From positions 1-64,000 of the forward strand of contig CAJCJG010000250.1 in the NCBI GenBank assembly GCA_903970625.1: a DNA stretch of 64,000 nt. Reading direction: 5' to 3'. The position numbers and the translations under genes were made by a program. Source of the stretch: Solirubrobacterales bacterium 70-9 (lineage in GTDB: Bacteria; Pseudomonadota; Alphaproteobacteria; Acetobacterales; Acetobacteraceae). The notes below the pieces were generated by a model, which was not told the origin of the DNA, made no database searches, and was given only the letters and a program-made list of their open reading frames with translations. Below are positions 7,154 to 16,261 of the stretch, one piece after another; position 1 is the stretch's first letter, and every line of letters starts with the position of its first letter.

Positions 7154-10100
7154 TCACTCCGCCGCGATGGCCGGGCGCGCGTGCAGGACGCGCAGAGCAC
7201 GGTCAATCCACTGCGCCGTTAGTTTCTCCTGCACGCCATTCTGCCGCAAGCGTTCGTTCAATGCAGGGAAATCGACATGGTCGAGCGCCTGATCCTGATT
7301 GAAGCAGGAAAACACGATCGTCCGCACGCCGGTCGCCGGATCGACATGCGGTTGCAGGCACTGGGCGCAGACTTCCTTCATCATGCACTGCATCGGCGAG
7401 TTGATGGAGCCGATGGCGCTGTGGCCGGGCGCCAGGAACGGCGCCAGCACGCCATGGCGCGCGGCCCCAACGGCCTGCATCATGCGATCCGAGCCAATGG
7501 CGATCAGATGCCGTGCGTCGCTCAACCGAATCGCCGGCACGCCCAGTTGGCCGGACGCATAGGCCGCCATCGCCTGCACGATGTTGCCGACAAAGGTGCG
7601 GTCCTGCGGCCTGCCGGGCACGAAGCCGGGTGCTTCGTCGCAGCACCAGACGATCACGTCGGCAGCGCGCTCGATGTCCTCGACCTTGTAGCGGTCGCGC
7701 AGCGCCTTGTAGCCGGCGAAATACAGCACGCGGGAGCCGGCGGCGCGGTGGGCAGCGCCGATGGAGAACAGAACGGCATTGCCGAGACCGCCGCCAACGA
7801 GGGCGACCGTGCTGCCCTCGTGAATCTCCGTCGGCGTGCCGGTCGGCCCCATCAGCACGACAGGTTCGCCCGGTTTCAGCATGGCGCACAAATCGGAACT
7901 GCCGCCCATCTCCAGCGCGATGACGGAGACCAATCCGCGTTCGGGGTCCGCCGATGCGCCGGTCATCGCCAGGCCCTCCATCGCCAGCAGCGTGGCGCCG
8001 ATGCCGGCCTCTGCCACGCGCGGCGCGTGCATCTCGTAGTTTTGCAGCCGGTAGAACTGGCCGGGCCGGAACGCGCGCGCCGCCGCCGGGGCGCGGAGCA
8101 CAACCTCGATGATGGTCGGCGTCAGGCGGTTCACTTCGTGGACGGTGGCGGCCAATTGGTCGCGGCATTCGGCGATCAGGTCCGCGCCGGATCTCGCCGA
8201 TGCCGGCGGCGTGTGCGCGAGCAGTTCGCTGACCACCGGATAGCCGCGCTTGGCGCTGCCCATGGCTTTGACGACATTGCCGAAGAAACTCGGGTGCAGA
8301 TCGCCGAAGAAGCTCAGGAAGCGGCCATTTTGCGCCCGGTGCATCAGAACATCGGCGCTATCGGGTTTGCTGAGCGCCCGTTGCGGGGTCCGCGGGGTGC
8401 CATGGTCGTCCACCGCCTGAAAATACTTGCCGTCCAGCAGCACGCGGGAATCCTCGCGCGCCAGCACGGTGTTCGGCGCCGTGCCGGCAGCGACGATGAC
8501 GGCACGGGCAGGCAGCAAAACCTCGGCACCATCGGCCGTCTTGCAGCGCAGGCTGGCGGCGTGTCCAAAACCGTCCACTTCGACGGCCAGCGGCGTCATC
8601 CCTTCGGCGAAGCGGACGCCTTCTTCCATCGCCTTGGCCACTTCCTCGTGGTTCAGCGTGTAGCTGGGCGCTTCGGTCAGTTTGCGGCGGTAGGCGACGG
8701 TGGCGCCGCCCCAGCTTTCCAACAATTGTGCCAGATGCGGGCTCCGGCTTTCGCGGGCGGCGGCGGCGCGCTCGGCGTGAATGGCGGCGGAGTGGGCCAG
8801 GAATTCGTCGGCCACCAGCGACTCTTCCGTGTTCCAGCGCGACCGCACCGCGCCCTCGCCGCGTTCGGCGACGAGTGTGCGGAACCGGAGAGAAAATTTC
8901 TCCACTTGCCGCACATAGTAGGCGAGGCTTTCGGTCGCGGTGTCGATGGCCGTCAACCCGCCGCCGATGACGACGACGGGCATGCGTAGTTGCAGATTGG
9001 CGATGGACGAGGTTTTGGCCGCGCCCGTCAATTGCAGCGCCATCAGGAAATCGCTCGCCTGCCGCACGCCTCTGGCAAGGCCGTTCGGCATGTCGATGAC
9101 TGTCGGCCGTCCCGCGCCCATGCACAGCGCGACGTGATCGAATCCCATGCTCCAGGCATCGTCGATGCCGAGCGTGGCGCCGCCGCCAAACCGCACGCCG
9201 CCGAACATCGCGAATTGTTCGCGGCGTTCCAGCAGCAGCCGCACCAGTTTCAGATAGTTCTTGTTCCAGCGCACGGTGATGCCGTATTCGGCCACGCCGC
9301 CGAACCCGGCCATGATGCGGTCGTCGAGATTTTCGTAAAGAACGTCGGTATCCTTGACCGGCTGCGCCGGATCGAACCCCAGCGGTTCGATCTTCAACCC
9401 GTCGATGGCGACGATCGTGTGGCCGTCGTTCATCAGATGATGCGCGAGGGTGAAACCCGCAGGACCCAACCCCACGATCAGGATTTTCTTGCCGGTCTCC
9501 GGGCGCGGCAGCGGCCGGCGGATGTCGAGCGGGTTCCACTGCGTCAGTAGCGAATAGATTTCGAAACCCCATGGCAGGCCGAGCACGTCCTTTAATATGG
9601 ACGTTTCCGCCTGCGGAATATCGACCGGTTCCTGCTTCTGGTAGATGCACGCCTTCATACAGTCGTTGCAAATGCGATGGCCGGTCGCTGCCATCATCGG
9701 GTTATCGACGGCGATGGTCGCGAACGCGCCGAGCAAGTAGCCCTGCGCGCGCAGCGTGTGCATCTCGCTGATTTTTTCGTCGAGCGGGCAGCCCGCCAGC
9801 GTCACCCCGAACGGGCTTTTCGCGAACGCGCCGGTCTTGCGGTCCTTCAGGCCCTTGCTGCACGAATCCTTCCCCTGCGTGTGGCACCAGATGCAGTAAT
9901 TCATCTGGTCCAGCGCCTGCTGCGTGTCCATGCCGGCGTCAGTCAGCGAAAAGCCCTCGCGATGCCGCCAATCGTGCTCCGGCAACCGCAGCATTGTCAC
10001 GCCGTCGCGCTCGATGGTTTCCACCGGCACGAAGTGTTGGGGATCGACGCGGCCGGGCACGCGGAACAGCGTGCCGCCGCGATGCGCATGCCGGCCCGCC

Positions 10101-10597
10101 GGCGTCAGCGTCGCCCACGCGGCGTAGCGCAGCGCCGCATCCAGCGTCTCGGCGTACTGCGGCATCTGCCACATGGCGACGTGAGCGGCGAACGAAGCTT
10201 CCGTCAGCGGGCCGTCCATTGCAGCTTCGAGAGCGGCACGCAACGCGGCGCCGTCGAAACCGGACGGGTCGGGATATTTCTTCACCGCCTGCCGCTGGAC
10301 GAACATGCGCTTGCAGTCGTGGATCGGGTCCAGCCGCTTCGTCGCCGCCGCAATCTCGGCCAGTCGGTCGGCGATGCCGAACAGGTCGCCGACGAAATTT
10401 TCCACATGCGGGCCGAGGGCGACGATCAGTTCGCCCTCCGCCTTGGTGTCCAGCGCGTCCGGCGCGGCGCGGGCCGCCAGCAGGCGAGCGTAGAGGTCGC
10501 CGTCGTCGCCCGACAGCGCCGCCAGGAAGCCTTTGTCGAGGCCGATCAGCCCCTCGCGCGTGGCGAACGCGGCAAAGTCGGGGGTCTCGGCATCCAT
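7154..10597 (-). CDS. Giant FAD/NAD(P) oxidoreductase, GltD-like plus PyrK-like fusion
   Basis: About 1147 residues from the ATG at 10597 (GAGAGGA seven bases ahead); a GTG at 10615 overlapping the marR stop is the alternative. A helical N-terminal region carries a Cys cluster, CIWCHTQGKDSC (~res 232), then CNDCMKACIYQ. An FAD-binding Rossmann motif (LIVGLGPAGFTLAHH, ~370) and a second nucleotide site (VVVIGGGLTAIDTATE) follow as in GltD-type subunits. The C-terminal third is ferredoxin-reductase-like (FRPGQFYRLQNYE; VALVGGGLGNAVLFSIG) with CMMKEVCAQC (~1069-1078), resembling the PyrK [2Fe-2S] site. It therefore looks like a self-contained electron-transfer flavoprotein; substrate and partner are unknown. 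It is coupled to a MarR gene. Confidence 0.85.
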   Translation of the reverse strand: MDAETPDFAAFATREGLIGLDKGFLAALSGDDGDLYARLLAARAAPDALDTKAEGELIVALGPHVENFVGDLFGIADRLAEIAAATKRLDPIHDCKRMFVQRQAVKKYPDPSGFDGAALRAALEAAMDGPLTEASFAAHVAMWQMPQYAETLDAALRYAAWATLTPAGRHAHRGGTLFRVPGRVDPQHFVPVETIERDGVTMLRLPEHDWRHREGFSLTDAGMDTQQALDQMNYCIWCHTQGKDSCSKGLKDRKTGAFAKSPFGVTLAGCPLDEKISEMHTLRAQGYLLGAFATIAVDNPMMAATGHRICNDCMKACIYQKQEPVDIPQAETSILKDVLGLPWGFEIYSLLTQWNPLDIRRPLPRPETGKKILIVGLGPAGFTLAHHLMNDGHTIVAIDGLKIEPLGFDPAQPVKDTDVLYENLDDRIMAGFGGVAEYGITVRWNKNYLKLVRLLLERREQFAMFGGVRFGGGATLGIDDAWSMGFDHVALCMGAGRPTVIDMPNGLARGVRQASDFLMALQLTGAAKTSSIANLQLRMPVVVIGGGLTAIDTATESLAYYVRQVEKFSLRFRTLVAERGEGAVRSRWNTEESLVADEFLAHSAAIHAERAAAARESRSPHLAQLLESWGGATVAYRRKLTEAPSYTLNHEEVAKAMEEGVRFAEGMTPLAVEVDGFGHAASLRCKTADGAEVLLPARAVIVAAGTAPNTVLAREDSRVLLDGKYFQAVDDHGTPRTPQRALSKPDSADVLMHRAQNGRFLSFFGDLHPSFFGNVVKAMGSAKRGYPVVSELLAHTPPASARSGADLIAECRDQLAATVHEVNRLTPTIIEVVLRAPAAARAFRPGQFYRLQNYEMHAPRVAEAGIGATLLAMEGLAMTGASADPERGLVSVIALEMGGSSDLCAMLKPGEPVVLMGPTGTPTEIHEGSTVALVGGGLGNAVLFSIGAAHRAAGSRVLYFAGYKALRDRYKVEDIERAADVIVWCCDEAPGFVPGRPQDRTFVGNIVQAMAAYASGQLGVPAIRLSDARHLIAIGSDRMMQAVGAARHGVLAPFLAPGHSAIGSINSPMQCMMKEVCAQCLQPHVDPATGVRTIVFSCFNQDQALDHVDFPALNERLRQNGVQEKLTAQWIDRALRVLHARPAIAAE

Positions 10598-10611
10598 CCG
10601 TCGATCCTCTC

Positions 10612-11079
10612 TCACGACAATTTTCGTAACAACGCCAGGAAGCCCAATCGCTCCGCCGCGTCTAGTGGTTCCAAGGTGGCGGCAGTGATGCGGCGCGCCA
10701 GCACCACGGCGCGACCGGCCAGTTCCAGTCCCGCTTCGGTCGGCGCCAGCACGGCGCTGCGGCGGTCCATCGGGTCGGCGGTGCGGCCGACCAGCCCGCG
10801 CGCCATCAGCCGCTGCACGACACCCTGGATCGTGGCGGGGTCGGTGGCGACCAGGCGCCCCAACTGGTTCTGCGTCACCCGCCCGAGTTCGACGACCTTG
10901 ATCAGCGCGGTGAACTGCGTCGGTGTCAGGTCGGCCTCGGCCATCGTCTCCTGGAACAGGGCCGCATGGCGCTGGTGGGCGCGGCGGAGCAGGAAGCCCA
11001 CCTGATCCTCGACAAGATAGCTGTCCAGGGGACCCCGATGCGCGCCCGCAGGGTCGGTGGCCAAAAACGGCTGCGACAC
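10612..11079 (-). CDS. MarR family transcriptional regulator
   Basis: 155 residues. Winged-helix MarR core: VGFLLRRAHQRHAALFQETM (dimer helix), LTPTQFTALIKVVELGRVTQNQLGRLVATDPATIQGVVQRLMARGLV (HTH), then the wing GRTADPMDRRSAVLAPTEAG with the conserved DxRS. It lies immediately upstream of the giant flavoprotein gene with a stop/start overlap at 10612-10615, so the two form an operon and the regulator probably controls that enzyme, typically as a repressor released by an aromatic or other small ligand. Confidence 0.93.
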   Translation of the reverse strand: MSQPFLATDPAGAHRGPLDSYLVEDQVGFLLRRAHQRHAALFQETMAEADLTPTQFTALIKVVELGRVTQNQLGRLVATDPATIQGVVQRLMARGLVGRTADPMDRRSAVLAPTEAGLELAGRAVVLARRITAATLEPLDAAERLGFLALLRKLS

Positions 11080-11158
11080 GGTATTCTCCGCCCGAACGAA
11101 CCCGCAGGGTCCAAGAATTCGTTCGTAAGCGTATGATCGGCGAGGATCAAGCGGCCGG

Positions 11159-11302
11159 TCACGCCGCCTTATCGCGCGCCTCGCATGGCTCCGCCGCGCG
11201 CACGGCTGGGGTGGTGGCCGGTACGGGCGGCGGTGGCGGTGCGGGAATGGCCGGCAGCAGCCCTTGCGCGAGCGCGATGCGGCGGAACTGGTTGGCGTGC
11301 AT
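11159..11302 (-). CDS. Small Pro/Ala-rich hypothetical protein
   Basis: A 47-residue reading frame starting at an ATG preceded by GGAGAGACCC. It begins MHANQFRRIALAQGLLPAI and continues with a run of five prolines and an Ala/Pro-rich tail. No domain is recognised. It has the same orientation as the marR-flavoprotein operon and ends 79 bp before marR, so it could be a small leader gene. Only the ribosome site and the position support it. Confidence 0.4.
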   Translation of the reverse strand: MHANQFRRIALAQGLLPAIPAPPPPPVPATTPAVRAAEPCEARDKAA

Positions 11303-11367
11303 GGGTCTCTCCGGCCTTGCTGAGTCCCATTGAAGCGACAAAAAGTGACGAAACCATGACCGTGACC

Positions 11368-11401
11368 AAAAAAAGAGGCGCCCGGTTAACGCGGGCGCCT
11401 C
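11368..11401 (-). terminator. Rho-independent terminator downstream of actP
   Basis: On the minus strand a perfect 10-bp stem (GAGGCGCCCG / CGGGCGCCTC, loop GTTAAC plus one base) is followed by a run of seven T. It sits 22 bp after the actP stop. Confidence 0.88.
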
Positions 11402-11423
11402 TCCCATCGTCGCGCCATGGTCG

Positions 11424-13094
11424 TCAGTGACCGGCGGGCGCCCCCGACGCGCCGATGCCGGTCATTGAGCGGATATATTGCGGCTCGAACGCCGCCTGCT
11501 CCGCCTGCGCGCTGCGGCTGCCGTCGGTGATCGAGAAGACCCACGTGAGGAGGAACGCGAGCGGCATCGAGAACAGCGCCGGATTGTCGTAGGGGAAGAT
11601 CGCGGCACTGTTGCCTAGCACCGTCACCCAGATGCCCTTGCTCAGCACCGTCAACGTCACCGCCGAAATCAGGCCGGCGAACCCGCCGATCACGGCGCCG
11701 CGCGTGGACAGCCGCTTCCAGTACATCGACAGGAACAGCACCGGAAAGTTGGAGCTTGCGGCGACCGCGAAGGCGAGGCCCACCATGTAGGCGACGTTCT
11801 GCTTCTCGAACACGACGCCCAGAAAGATCGCCACGATGCCGATGGCCACGGTCGCGATCTTGGACGCCCGCATCTCCACCTTCTCGTTCACCCGCCCGCG
11901 CGAGATGACGCTGGCGAAGATGTCGTGGCTGATCGCAGAGGCGCCCGCGAGCGTCAGGCCGGACACCACCGCCAGAATGGTCGCGAACGCCACCGCCGAG
12001 ATAAAGCCCAGCAGCAGGTTGCCGCCGACCGCGTGCGCGAGCCACACCGCCGGCATGTTGGCCCCGCCCAGCAACGCCCCCTTGGCGTCCAGATATTGCG
12101 GGTTGGTGCGTACCAGCGTGATGGCGCCGAAGCCGATGATGAAGGTCAGGATGTAGAAATAGCCGACGAAGCTGGTCGCCCAGAACACGGATTTCCGTGC
12201 CTCCTTCTGGTCGGCCACGGTGAAGAAGCGCATCAGGATGTGTGGCAGCCCCGCCGTGCCGAACATCAGCGCGATGCCGAGCGAGATCGTGCTGACCGGA
12301 TCGGCCACGAACGCACCGGGCGACATGATCGCGTCGTGCTTGGGGTGTACTTCCACCGCCTTGGCGGCCAATGCCGTCAGGTCGAAGCCGAAATAGATCA
12401 GCACCATCAGCGCCATGAAGCTGGCGCCACCCAGCAGCATCAGCGCCTTGATGATCTGCACCCACGTCGTCGCCAGCATACCGCCGAACGTGACATACAA
12501 AATCATTAGCACGCCGACGAGGATTTCCGCTTCCCAATAATCCAGCAGATTGCCCGACAGCAGCTTGATCAACTGCCCGGCGCCGACCATCTGCGCGATC
12601 AGGTAGAACGCCACCGTCGCCAGGGTGCCGCAGGCGGACAGGACGCGCGTCGGCCCCGCGCTCAGTCGGTAGCTGACCACGTCGGCGAATGTGAAGCGGC
12701 CCAGATTGCGCAGCCGTTCGGCCATCAGCGACATGATGATCGGCCAGCCAACGATGAAACCGATTGAGTAGATCAGCCCGTCGAACCCATTGTTGTACAC
12801 AAGCGAGGAGATGCCGAGGAACGACGCGGCGGACATGTAATCGCCGGCAATCGCCAGCCCGTTCTGCAACCCGGTGATCTGCCCGCCGGCGGTGTAGAAC
12901 GCGGACGCCGATTGCGTGCGCCGCGCCGCCCAATAAGTGATGCCGAGCGTGATCGCCACGAAGACGAAGAACATCGCCATCGCCGTCCAGTTGGTCTGGG
13001 CGATGTCGATCTGGCCCACGCCTTCGGCGGCATGCGCGCGGGAGGCGGCCGCCAGCAGCCCGAGGGCCGGAAGCGCGCGACGAAACTGGCGCAT
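11424..13094 (-). CDS. actP: Cation/acetate symporter ActP
   Basis: 556 residues of a sodium:solute symporter family (SSS) permease for acetate and other short-chain carboxylates. It begins with a cleavable-looking signal segment ([22 protein letters not shown]), as known ActP proteins do, then about 13 membrane helices. Typical segments are [41 protein letters not shown] and [19 protein letters not shown]. The start shares one base with the stop of the upstream DUF485 gene (TGATG). It functions in the inner membrane, together with the acyl-CoA synthetase encoded divergently at 13.5 kb, to take up and activate organic acids. Confidence 0.95.
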   Translation of the reverse strand: MRQFRRALPALGLLAAASRAHAAEGVGQIDIAQTNWTAMAMFFVFVAITLGITYWAARRTQSASAFYTAGGQITGLQNGLAIAGDYMSAASFLGISSLVYNNGFDGLIYSIGFIVGWPIIMSLMAERLRNLGRFTFADVVSYRLSAGPTRVLSACGTLATVAFYLIAQMVGAGQLIKLLSGNLLDYWEAEILVGVLMILYVTFGGMLATTWVQIIKALMLLGGASFMALMVLIYFGFDLTALAAKAVEVHPKHDAIMSPGAFVADPVSTISLGIALMFGTAGLPHILMRFFTVADQKEARKSVFWATSFVGYFYILTFIIGFGAITLVRTNPQYLDAKGALLGGANMPAVWLAHAVGGNLLLGFISAVAFATILAVVSGLTLAGASAISHDIFASVISRGRVNEKVEMRASKIATVAIGIVAIFLGVVFEKQNVAYMVGLAFAVAASSNFPVLFLSMYWKRLSTRGAVIGGFAGLISAVTLTVLSKGIWVTVLGNSAAIFPYDNPALFSMPLAFLLTWVFSITDGSRSAQAEQAAFEPQYIRSMTGIGASGAPAGH

Positions 13095-13396
13095 CAACGC
13101 TCTCCCGCCACGATTTTCCGCGTCAGCGCGTCGAACTCGCCGTTGGCGCGAAGCACATAGATGCCCGTCAGCACGATGGCGGACAGGATCACGCCTATGC
13201 CGAGGGGAAACGCCAGCGAGATGACGCCGAACACCGGCGTGCCAAGGACGCCTTTGAAGAATGCGACCAGAACGATGAAACCGTAGTAGATGACCAGCAT
13301 GATCGCCGTCAGCCACCAGCCGAATTTGCCCCGTTTCGCCTCCAGTTCGACGAAATACGGATTGTTCCTGATCCGACTTGCGGTGTCGGCCTTCAT
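13094..13396 (-). CDS. DUF485 family membrane protein (YjcH-like)
   Basis: 100 residues from an ATG with GGGAGGACAACGAT ahead. Hallmark N-terminus [23 protein letters not shown], then two hydrophobic helices ([20 protein letters not shown] and [18 protein letters not shown]) and a charged C-terminus with RANGEFD. Members of this family (YjcH) are encoded next to ActP and are thought to be its small partner subunit. The 1-bp overlap with actP indicates coupled translation. Confidence 0.93.
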   Translation of the reverse strand: MKADTASRIRNNPYFVELEAKRGKFGWWLTAIMLVIYYGFIVLVAFFKGVLGTPVFGVISLAFPLGIGVILSAIVLTGIYVLRANGEFDALTRKIVAGER

Positions 13397-13545
13397 ATCG
13401 TTGTCCTCCCGATCGGTACGCGGCGATCGTTCACCGCGTCGCGCCAAGACAGGCGCGCAATAACAGCACTCTATCCCCGTAACGGCCCGGGATGGCAATA
13501 TGCCTTGTGTCCGAGATAATAATTTACAGAAGGGAACGTCAGCCA

Positions 13546-15441
13546 ATGTTGCCATCGCCGCCCGACTATGCCGCTGAATACGCCCACTGGCAGTCGGACC
13601 CGCATGGCTGGTGGGCGCAGGCCGCCGGGGAATTGGTGTGGGACAAGCCGTGGGACCGCGTGTTCGACCCGGCCGCTGGCGCCTTCGGCCAATGGTTCGC
13701 TGGCGGCCGCCTCAACACCTGCTTCAACGCGCTGGATCGCCATGTGGATGCCGGACACGGCGACCGGACGGCGCTGATCTGGGACAGCCCGATGGCCGGG
13801 CAAGTTGCCCGTTTCACGTATCGACAAATGCGCGACCGCACCGCCCGCGTCGCCGGGGCGCTCGCCGCGCTCGGCGTCGGCATGGGCGACCGGGTGGTTA
13901 TTTACATGCCGATGGTGCCGGAAGCCGCCATCGCGATGCTGGCCTGCGCGCGGCTCGGCGCCATCCACTCCGTCGTGTTCGGCGGATTCGCCGCCGCCGA
14001 ACTGGCCAAGCGGATCGAGGACGCCAAGCCCCGCGTGGTCGTCTCGGCGTCCTGCGGGTTGGAGCCGGGCCGCGTCGTCGCCTACAAGCCGCTGTTGGAC
14101 GCCGCCATCGGGTTCTCGGCGCACAAACCGGAAGCCTGCCTGATCCTGCAACGCCCGCAGGCGACTGCGGCGAGAGTCGCCGGCCGCGACCAAGATTTTG
14201 CGGAGGCGGAAGCGGGGGCGACCCCGCACGACTGCGTGCCGGTCCTGGCCACCGACCCGCTGTACATTCTCTACACGTCGGGAACGACCGGCAAACCGAA
14301 GGGCATCGTCCGCGACGTCGGCGGCCACGCCGTGGCGCTGCACCATTCGATCCGGATGATCTACGGCCTGGGCCATGGTGACGTGTTCTGGACGGCCTCG
14401 GACGTCGGCTGGGTGGTCGGTCACAGCTACATCGTGTATGCACCGCTGCTGGCCGGTTGCACCAGCGTGATGTACGAAGGCAAGTCGGTCGGCACGCCGG
14501 ATGCGGGCGCGTTCTGGCGCGTGTGTGCCCAGCATGGCGTAAAAGTCCTGTTCACCGCGCCGACGGCGCTGCGCGCCATCAAGCAGCGCGACCCCGACGC
14601 GGCGCTGCTCGCCCCCCACGATATGTCCGCCTTCCAGGCCCTGTATCTGGCCGGCGAACGCTGCGACCCGCCGACGGCGGTGTGGGCGGCGGACAAACTG
14701 GGCGTGCCGGTAGTGGACCATTGGTGGCAGACGGAAACCGGCTGGCCGATCACCGCCGGTTTTTCCGGACTTGGTCTGTTCCCGTTCAAACCCGGCTCCG
14801 GCGGCCGCCCTTGCCCCGGCTATGATCTGCAAACGCTCGACGATGCCGGCGCGGTGCTGCCGCGCGGCGAAAGCGGCAACCTCGCCCTCCGCCTGCCGCT
14901 GCCCCCCGGCTGCGCCCCGACGCTGTGGCACAACGCGGAGGGGTATCGCAGGTCCTACCTCGCCGACTTCCCGGGCTGGTATCGCACCGGCGACGCTGGC
15001 CTGATCGACGCGGACGGGGACGTGTGGGTGATGGGCCGCACCGACGACATCATCAACGTCGCCGGCCACCGGCTATCGACCGGCCAGATGGAGGAAATCC
15101 TGGCCACCCACCCGGACGTGGCCGAATGCGCGGTCGTCGGCGCTAGGGACGCGATCAAGGGACAGGTGCCGTTGGGTCTGGTCGTGCTGAAGGCCGGCAG
15201 CGTCCGCGACGAGGCGGACATGTCTCGCGAGTTGGTGGCGCTGGTGCGGGACAAAATCGGCCCGGTCGCCGCGTTCAAGACGGCTTTGGTGGTCCCCCGC
15301 CTGCCAAAAACCCGCTCCGGCAAAATCCTGCGCGCCAGCATTCGGCGCCTCGCCGACGGCGAGCCGGCCAACCCGCCGCCGACCATCGACGACGCCGCCG
15401 CGATCGACGAGGTGGCCGAAGTTCTTGGGCGGCCGCGGTAG
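13546..15441 (+). CDS. prpE: Propionyl/acetyl-CoA synthetase type acyl-CoA ligase
   Basis: 631 residues from the ATG at 13546. An ANL-superfamily ligase: an acetyl-CoA-synthetase-like N-terminus (YAAEYAHWQSDPHGWWAQAAGELVWDKPW), the P-loop YTSGTTGKPKGIV, the WWQTETGWPI motif, YRTGDAGLIDADGD hinge region, and C-terminal TRSGKIL with the adenylating Lys. The YAHW opening and the length match propionyl-CoA synthetase PrpE better than Acs, but the acyl chain is not decided by sequence reading alone. It converts the carboxylate to acyl-AMP and then acyl-CoA. It diverges from the DUF485-actP pair, making a plausible uptake and activation module. Confidence 0.88.
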   Translation: MLPSPPDYAAEYAHWQSDPHGWWAQAAGELVWDKPWDRVFDPAAGAFGQWFAGGRLNTCFNALDRHVDAGHGDRTALIWDSPMAGQVARFTYRQMRDRTARVAGALAALGVGMGDRVVIYMPMVPEAAIAMLACARLGAIHSVVFGGFAAAELAKRIEDAKPRVVVSASCGLEPGRVVAYKPLLDAAIGFSAHKPEACLILQRPQATAARVAGRDQDFAEAEAGATPHDCVPVLATDPLYILYTSGTTGKPKGIVRDVGGHAVALHHSIRMIYGLGHGDVFWTASDVGWVVGHSYIVYAPLLAGCTSVMYEGKSVGTPDAGAFWRVCAQHGVKVLFTAPTALRAIKQRDPDAALLAPHDMSAFQALYLAGERCDPPTAVWAADKLGVPVVDHWWQTETGWPITAGFSGLGLFPFKPGSGGRPCPGYDLQTLDDAGAVLPRGESGNLALRLPLPPGCAPTLWHNAEGYRRSYLADFPGWYRTGDAGLIDADGDVWVMGRTDDIINVAGHRLSTGQMEEILATHPDVAECAVVGARDAIKGQVPLGLVVLKAGSVRDEADMSRELVALVRDKIGPVAAFKTALVVPRLPKTRSGKILRASIRRLADGEPANPPPTIDDAAAIDEVAEVLGRPR

Positions 15442-15444
15442 CCG

Positions 15445-16035
15445 CTACGGTGCCACGCCCAGCGCCTGCCCGGCCGCAACCTCCCGCTGCCGGTTGCCGT
15501 CCGTCATGAATTGCAGCAATTGCGGGCGGACGGCCAGTTGGTGCTGATACAGAGTCGCCACCGCCGCCACGATCTCGCCGCGCCGGCCGAGTATCGCATC
15601 GCCCATCTCGATGATGCGCAAATTCGGCCACGCCTTCGGCCGGATGCGCAATATTTCCTGTGTGATCGCCAGCGCCGGCAAATCCGGCCGTGCCTGCGCC
15701 ACGATCAGAATCATGGACGCCGTGGAGCGCGAAATGCCGGCGTGGCAATGCACCAGCAGATGCGCGGCACCCGCCGGCTCCTTCAGCAGCGTGCGCCCGA
15801 ACGCCAGGACCTGCGCCACCTGCGCCTCGCTCGGCGCAACCATATCCGGCGCGTCCTCGATGATGTCGTGGAACCGCAGTTCCAGCCGCTCGTGTTCGCC
15901 GAACGTGCCGAACGCATCCGGCACCGGCCACGCGGGATCGAGTATCGACAGGACGTGAGTCACACCGACCGCGCCATGCTCCTGCAATTCGTCGATTCCG
16001 CAGACGGTGATCCTGAACGGAATGGTTGTGGGCAT
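15445..16035 (-). CDS. Tyrosine/dual-specificity phosphatase family protein
   Basis: 196 residues. The catalytic P-loop HCHAGISRS (Cys97, Arg103; CX5R signature) follows VLSILDPAWPVPDAF and RFHDIIED, the usual WPD-like/acid loop position in this small bacterial subfamily. It is cytosolic with no signal peptide or membrane segment. The convergent neighbour prpE ends 3 bp away. The substrate is unknown (phosphotyrosine, phosphoinositide or an arsenate-reductase-like role would need tests). Confidence 0.85.
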   Translation of the reverse strand: MPTTIPFRITVCGIDELQEHGAVGVTHVLSILDPAWPVPDAFGTFGEHERLELRFHDIIEDAPDMVAPSEAQVAQVLAFGRTLLKEPAGAAHLLVHCHAGISRSTASMILIVAQARPDLPALAITQEILRIRPKAWPNLRIIEMGDAILGRRGEIVAAVATLYQHQLAVRPQLLQFMTDGNRQREVAAGQALGVAP

Positions 16036-16068
16036 CGTCGGGGCGCCTTCCGTCGGTGCCGGTGAGCT

Positions 16069-16142
16069 TGGTTGGGGGACTAGGATTCGAACCTAGATAA
16101 AACGAGTCAGAGTCGTTTGTCCTACCATTGAACGATCCCCCA
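16069..16142 (-). tRNA. tRNA-Gln (CTG)
   Basis: A cloverleaf on the minus strand with acceptor TGGGGGA / TCCCCCA, anticodon stem AACGA / TCGTT around loop CTCTGAC (anticodon CTG), T-arm GGTTCGAATCC and an encoded CCA at 16069-16071. Confidence 0.95.
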
Positions 16143-16261
16143 TTCGGACCGGCGCTTCCCCTACAAAGCGCGGGCCGGACTGTCAAACCCGGCGCTGGAC
16201 CCGCGCCTGTCACACATCTGCAAAAACCCTTGCCCAGTTTCAAACATGCGTCGAAGATACC

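Noticed and set aside
7277-8989. Long plus-strand open frame opposite the giant flavoprotein
   Set aside because: It is antisense to a gene with clear domain motifs, has no ribosome site and shows the His/Arg/Gly-rich composition of a GC-rich shadow frame.
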